This document shows, one piece after another, positions 16,484 to 18,259 of a stretch of 18,259 nt of DNA. The stretch spans positions 1-18,259 of the forward strand of contig JBJXHB010000129.1 in the NCBI GenBank assembly GCA_046160725.1, written 5' to 3'. How positions within the stretch are numbered: position 1 is the first letter of the stretch; each line of letters opens with the position of its first letter. A program made the translations under genes and the position numbers. A model generated the notes under the pieces. It had not been told where the DNA came from. It ran no database searches and saw nothing but the letters and a program-made list of their open reading frames with translations. The DNA comes from JBJXHB01 sp046160725 (GTDB lineage: Bacteria > Pseudomonadota > Gammaproteobacteria > Burkholderiales > Burkholderiaceae_C).

Positions 16484-17542
16484 ATGGCCCGCACGCCGCT
16501 GTACAGCCGCTCGCCCACGGTGCTGCGCCGTGCCGCGCAAGCCCAGGCCGCCTCCGATGCCGCGGCGGCGCAGGCCACCGCACCGGGCTGGCTGCGGCGC
16601 CAGGGCCGACAGCTGCTGGGCCACCTGCGCCGCCATGAGCGCCTGTGCTGGGCACTGGGTGCGCTGCTGCTGGCGGTGGCCGCCGGCTGGCCGGCATGGA
16701 CGGCCAAGCTGCGACACATCCCCAGCTTCGACGAGATCGACGCGGCCATGCGCGAGTCCATCGTCAAGGAACCGCTGCCGTCGGCCGTGGCCCAGGCCTA
16801 CGAGGGCGTCATCGGGTCGGTGGTGCGGGTCACGGGCGAGCGCGACCCGCGGCCCGAGCCTGAAGCGGCCGCGGCCAAGCCCGGCGACAAGGCGGCCTCG
16901 CGCCCGGGGGACAAGGCGATGGCCAAGCCGGGCAACGCGCCCAGAGCCAAACCCGACGGCAAGGAGTCCAAGGACGGCAAGCCGGCCGAGGAGTCCGAGG
17001 AGGACCGCCGCAGCGTCGGCACCGGCGTGGTCATCGTCGACAAGGGCCTGATCCTGACCAACCTGCACGTGGTGGCGGGCGCCGACCGCATCAAGGTCAC
17101 CTTCTTCGACGGCAGCGTCAGCGAGGCCAAGCTGGTCAGTGTGCAGCCCGAGCATGACCTGGCGGTGCTGCAGGCCACCACCATACCCGACGACCTGCAT
17201 GCGGCCACCATGCGCTCCACCGGCGGCCTGCTGCCCGGCGACCATGTGCTGGCAGTGGGCCACCCGTTCGGCATCGGGCCGTCGGTGTCGGCCGGCGTGG
17301 TGTCCGGGCTGAAGCGCGAGTTCCGCTCGCCCGAGGGCAAGCGCATCCTGACCAACCTGATCCAGTTCGACGCGGCGGCCAACCCGGGCAACTCCGGCGG
17401 GCCGCTGGTCACGCTGGACGGCCATGTGGTGGGCATCGTCACCGCCATCATGAACCCCACCGGCCAGCGCACCTTCATCGGCATCGGCTTTGCCGTGCCG
17501 ATCGAGAACGCCGCCGCTGCCGCGGGCATGCCACCGTTCTGA
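16484..17542 (+). CDS. Membrane-anchored HtrA/Deg-like serine protease lacking a PDZ domain
   Basis: The protein has 352 residues. A cytoplasmic N-terminus with many Arg residues precedes one membrane helix at about 54-73 ('WALGALLLAVAAGWPAW'), so the rest should be periplasmic. A charged, low-complexity linker (about residues 120-180) carries repeats 'KPGDKA', 'RPGDKA', 'KPGNA', 'KPDGK'. The trypsin-like domain (about 180-350) has a complete triad: His195 in 'LTNLHVVAG', Asp225 in 'PEHDLAVLQ' and Ser304 in 'NPGNSGGPLV'. 'AVGHPFGIGPSVSAGVVSG' is characteristic of the Deg family. The chain stops right after the protease domain, so the one or two PDZ domains of DegP, DegQ or DegS are missing. 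The ATG at 16484 has GGAG 7 nt upstream; the in-frame extension back to 15563 overlaps tatD antisense and is false. It is followed after 46 bp by moxR on the same strand, so co-transcription is likely. Substrate unknown. Confidence 0.9.
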   Translation: MARTPLYSRSPTVLRRAAQAQAASDAAAAQATAPGWLRRQGRQLLGHLRRHERLCWALGALLLAVAAGWPAWTAKLRHIPSFDEIDAAMRESIVKEPLPSAVAQAYEGVIGSVVRVTGERDPRPEPEAAAAKPGDKAASRPGDKAMAKPGNAPRAKPDGKESKDGKPAEESEEDRRSVGTGVVIVDKGLILTNLHVVAGADRIKVTFFDGSVSEAKLVSVQPEHDLAVLQATTIPDDLHAATMRSTGGLLPGDHVLAVGHPFGIGPSVSAGVVSGLKREFRSPEGKRILTNLIQFDAAANPGNSGGPLVTLDGHVVGIVTAIMNPTGQRTFIGIGFAVPIENAAAAAGMPPF

Positions 17543-17588
17543 CGCCCCGCCCTGCCCCCTCCATCCCATCACCCGAGCGCCATCCGAC

Positions 17589-18259
17589 ATGAGCCACGAC
17601 GTCCAAGCCGCATCCCAGGCCGCCACGCTGATGGAGCGCATCCTGTACGAGGTCAAGCGCGTCGTCGTCGGCCAGGACCGCTTCCTCGAGCGCGTCATGG
17701 TGGCGCTGCTGGCGCAGGGCCACCTGCTGGTCGAGGGCGTGCCCGGGCTGGCCAAGACGCTGACGGTCAAGACCCTGGCCGCCAGCATGCGCGGCAGCTT
17801 CCGGCGCATCCAGTTCACGCCCGACCTGGTGCCGGCCGACCTGGTGGGCACCCGCATCTTCAACCAGAAGACCGGCGAGTTCGGCACCACGCTGGGCCCG
17901 GTGTTCGCCAACCTGCTGCTGGCCGATGAGATCAACCGCGCACCGGCCAAGGTGCAGAGCGCCCTGCTGGAGGTGATGCAGGAGCGCCAGGTCACCATCG
18001 CTGGCGAGTCGCATCCGGTGCCCAGCCCCTTCGTGGTGATGGCGACGCAGAACCCGATCGAGACCGAGGGCACCTATCCGCTGCCGGAGGCCCAGGTCGA
18101 CCGCTTCATGATGAAGGTGCTGGTGGACTATCCGACCGAGGCCGAGGAGTTCGTGGTCGTGCAGCGGGTGATCGGGCCGCCGGACCCGGCGGTGCCGGTG
18201 GCCTCCACCACGCAGCTGGCCGAGCTGCAGCAGGAGTGCCGCAAGGTCTATGTCGACCC
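17589..18259 (+). CDS. moxR: MoxR-family AAA+ ATPase, partial (C-terminus beyond right edge)
   Basis: The frame is open from ATG 17589 to the window end: 223 complete codons of an expected ~310-330. Motifs seen are 'VVVGQDRFLERV' (MoxR N-terminal box), Walker A 'GVPGLAKT' (50-57), 'QFTPDLVPADLVGTRIF', Walker B 'LLLADEINRAPAK' (Asp113, Glu114), 'ALLEVMQERQVT', sensor 1 'VMATQNPIETEGTYPLPEAQ' and 'DRFMMKVLVDYP'. MoxR proteins are cytoplasmic chaperone-like ATPases that help mature metalloenzymes or cell-envelope complexes, usually with von Willebrand A and DUF58 partners encoded just downstream, here outside the window. The Shine-Dalgarno before the start is weak (GAGCG region). The gene lies 46 bp after the serine protease on the same strand. 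The missing end prevents telling the subfamily. Confidence 0.93.
   Translation, partial: MSHDVQAASQAATLMERILYEVKRVVVGQDRFLERVMVALLAQGHLLVEGVPGLAKTLTVKTLAASMRGSFRRIQFTPDLVPADLVGTRIFNQKTGEFGTTLGPVFANLLLADEINRAPAKVQSALLEVMQERQVTIAGESHPVPSPFVVMATQNPIETEGTYPLPEAQVDRFMMKVLVDYPTEAEEFVVVQRVIGPPDPAVPVASTTQLAELQQECRKVYVD

Noticed and set aside
17543..17588. C-rich, G-poor spacer before moxR as a Rho entry site
   Set aside because: The C-rich stretch is only about 30 nt, shorter than usual rut regions, and such spacers are common at this GC content.

Overview
The window is about 70% GC and looks like a chromosomal segment of a betaproteobacterium, most likely Burkholderiales (Rubrivivax/Leptothrix/Comamonadaceae-like). 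The supporting signs are a tctCBA transporter with a Bug-type binding protein, a large GAF-repeat histidine kinase with the 'ERQTATAEILKVI' linker common in that order, and strong GC3 codon use that opens long false frames antisense to nearly every gene. There are no tRNA or rRNA genes, CRISPR arrays, insertion sequences, integrases or phage genes. The taxonomic placement is inference from gene content and composition.

Left block, minus strand (1-7315). Reading in the direction of transcription: tctC (periplasmic solute-binding protein), tctB (small membrane subunit), tctA (large membrane subunit), then, after a 169-bp gap, a very large soluble histidine kinase with about seven tandem GAF-like modules. 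The kinase runs off the left edge in its ATPase domain. Both this kinase and the moxR gene at the right edge are open at the window boundary.

Divergent from tctC across a 127-bp intergenic region is a CitE-like (HpcH/HpaI superfamily) lyase at 7443-8474. The arrangement suggests uptake of a di- or tricarboxylate and cleavage of its CoA thioester. An AT-rich palindrome next to the tctC ribosome binding site is a candidate operator. No regulator gene lies beside it.

Middle block, plus strand (8545-14678): a periplasmic CpdB-type 2',3'-cyclic nucleotide phosphodiesterase/3'-nucleotidase; a membrane-bound hybrid histidine kinase (about six TM helices, three PAS, HisKA, HATPase, REC) that appears to start at TTG; and a stand-alone MetE catalytic-domain methyltransferase that keeps the zinc ligands.

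Right block: a convergent pair on the minus strand (TatD-family metal-dependent hydrolase, overlapping by ATGA a spermidine-synthase-like Rossmann protein), then divergently on the plus strand a membrane-anchored HtrA-like serine protease without a PDZ domain, followed 46 bp later by the start of a MoxR AAA+ ATPase.

Most of the window is ordinary housekeeping and transport. The items most worth a second look are the repeat-built GAF kinase, the tct/citE-like divergon with its palindrome, the PDZ-less protease next to moxR, the stand-alone core-MetE, and the SpeE-like protein lacking the usual aminopropyltransferase motifs. I see no convincing new defence or mobile system.
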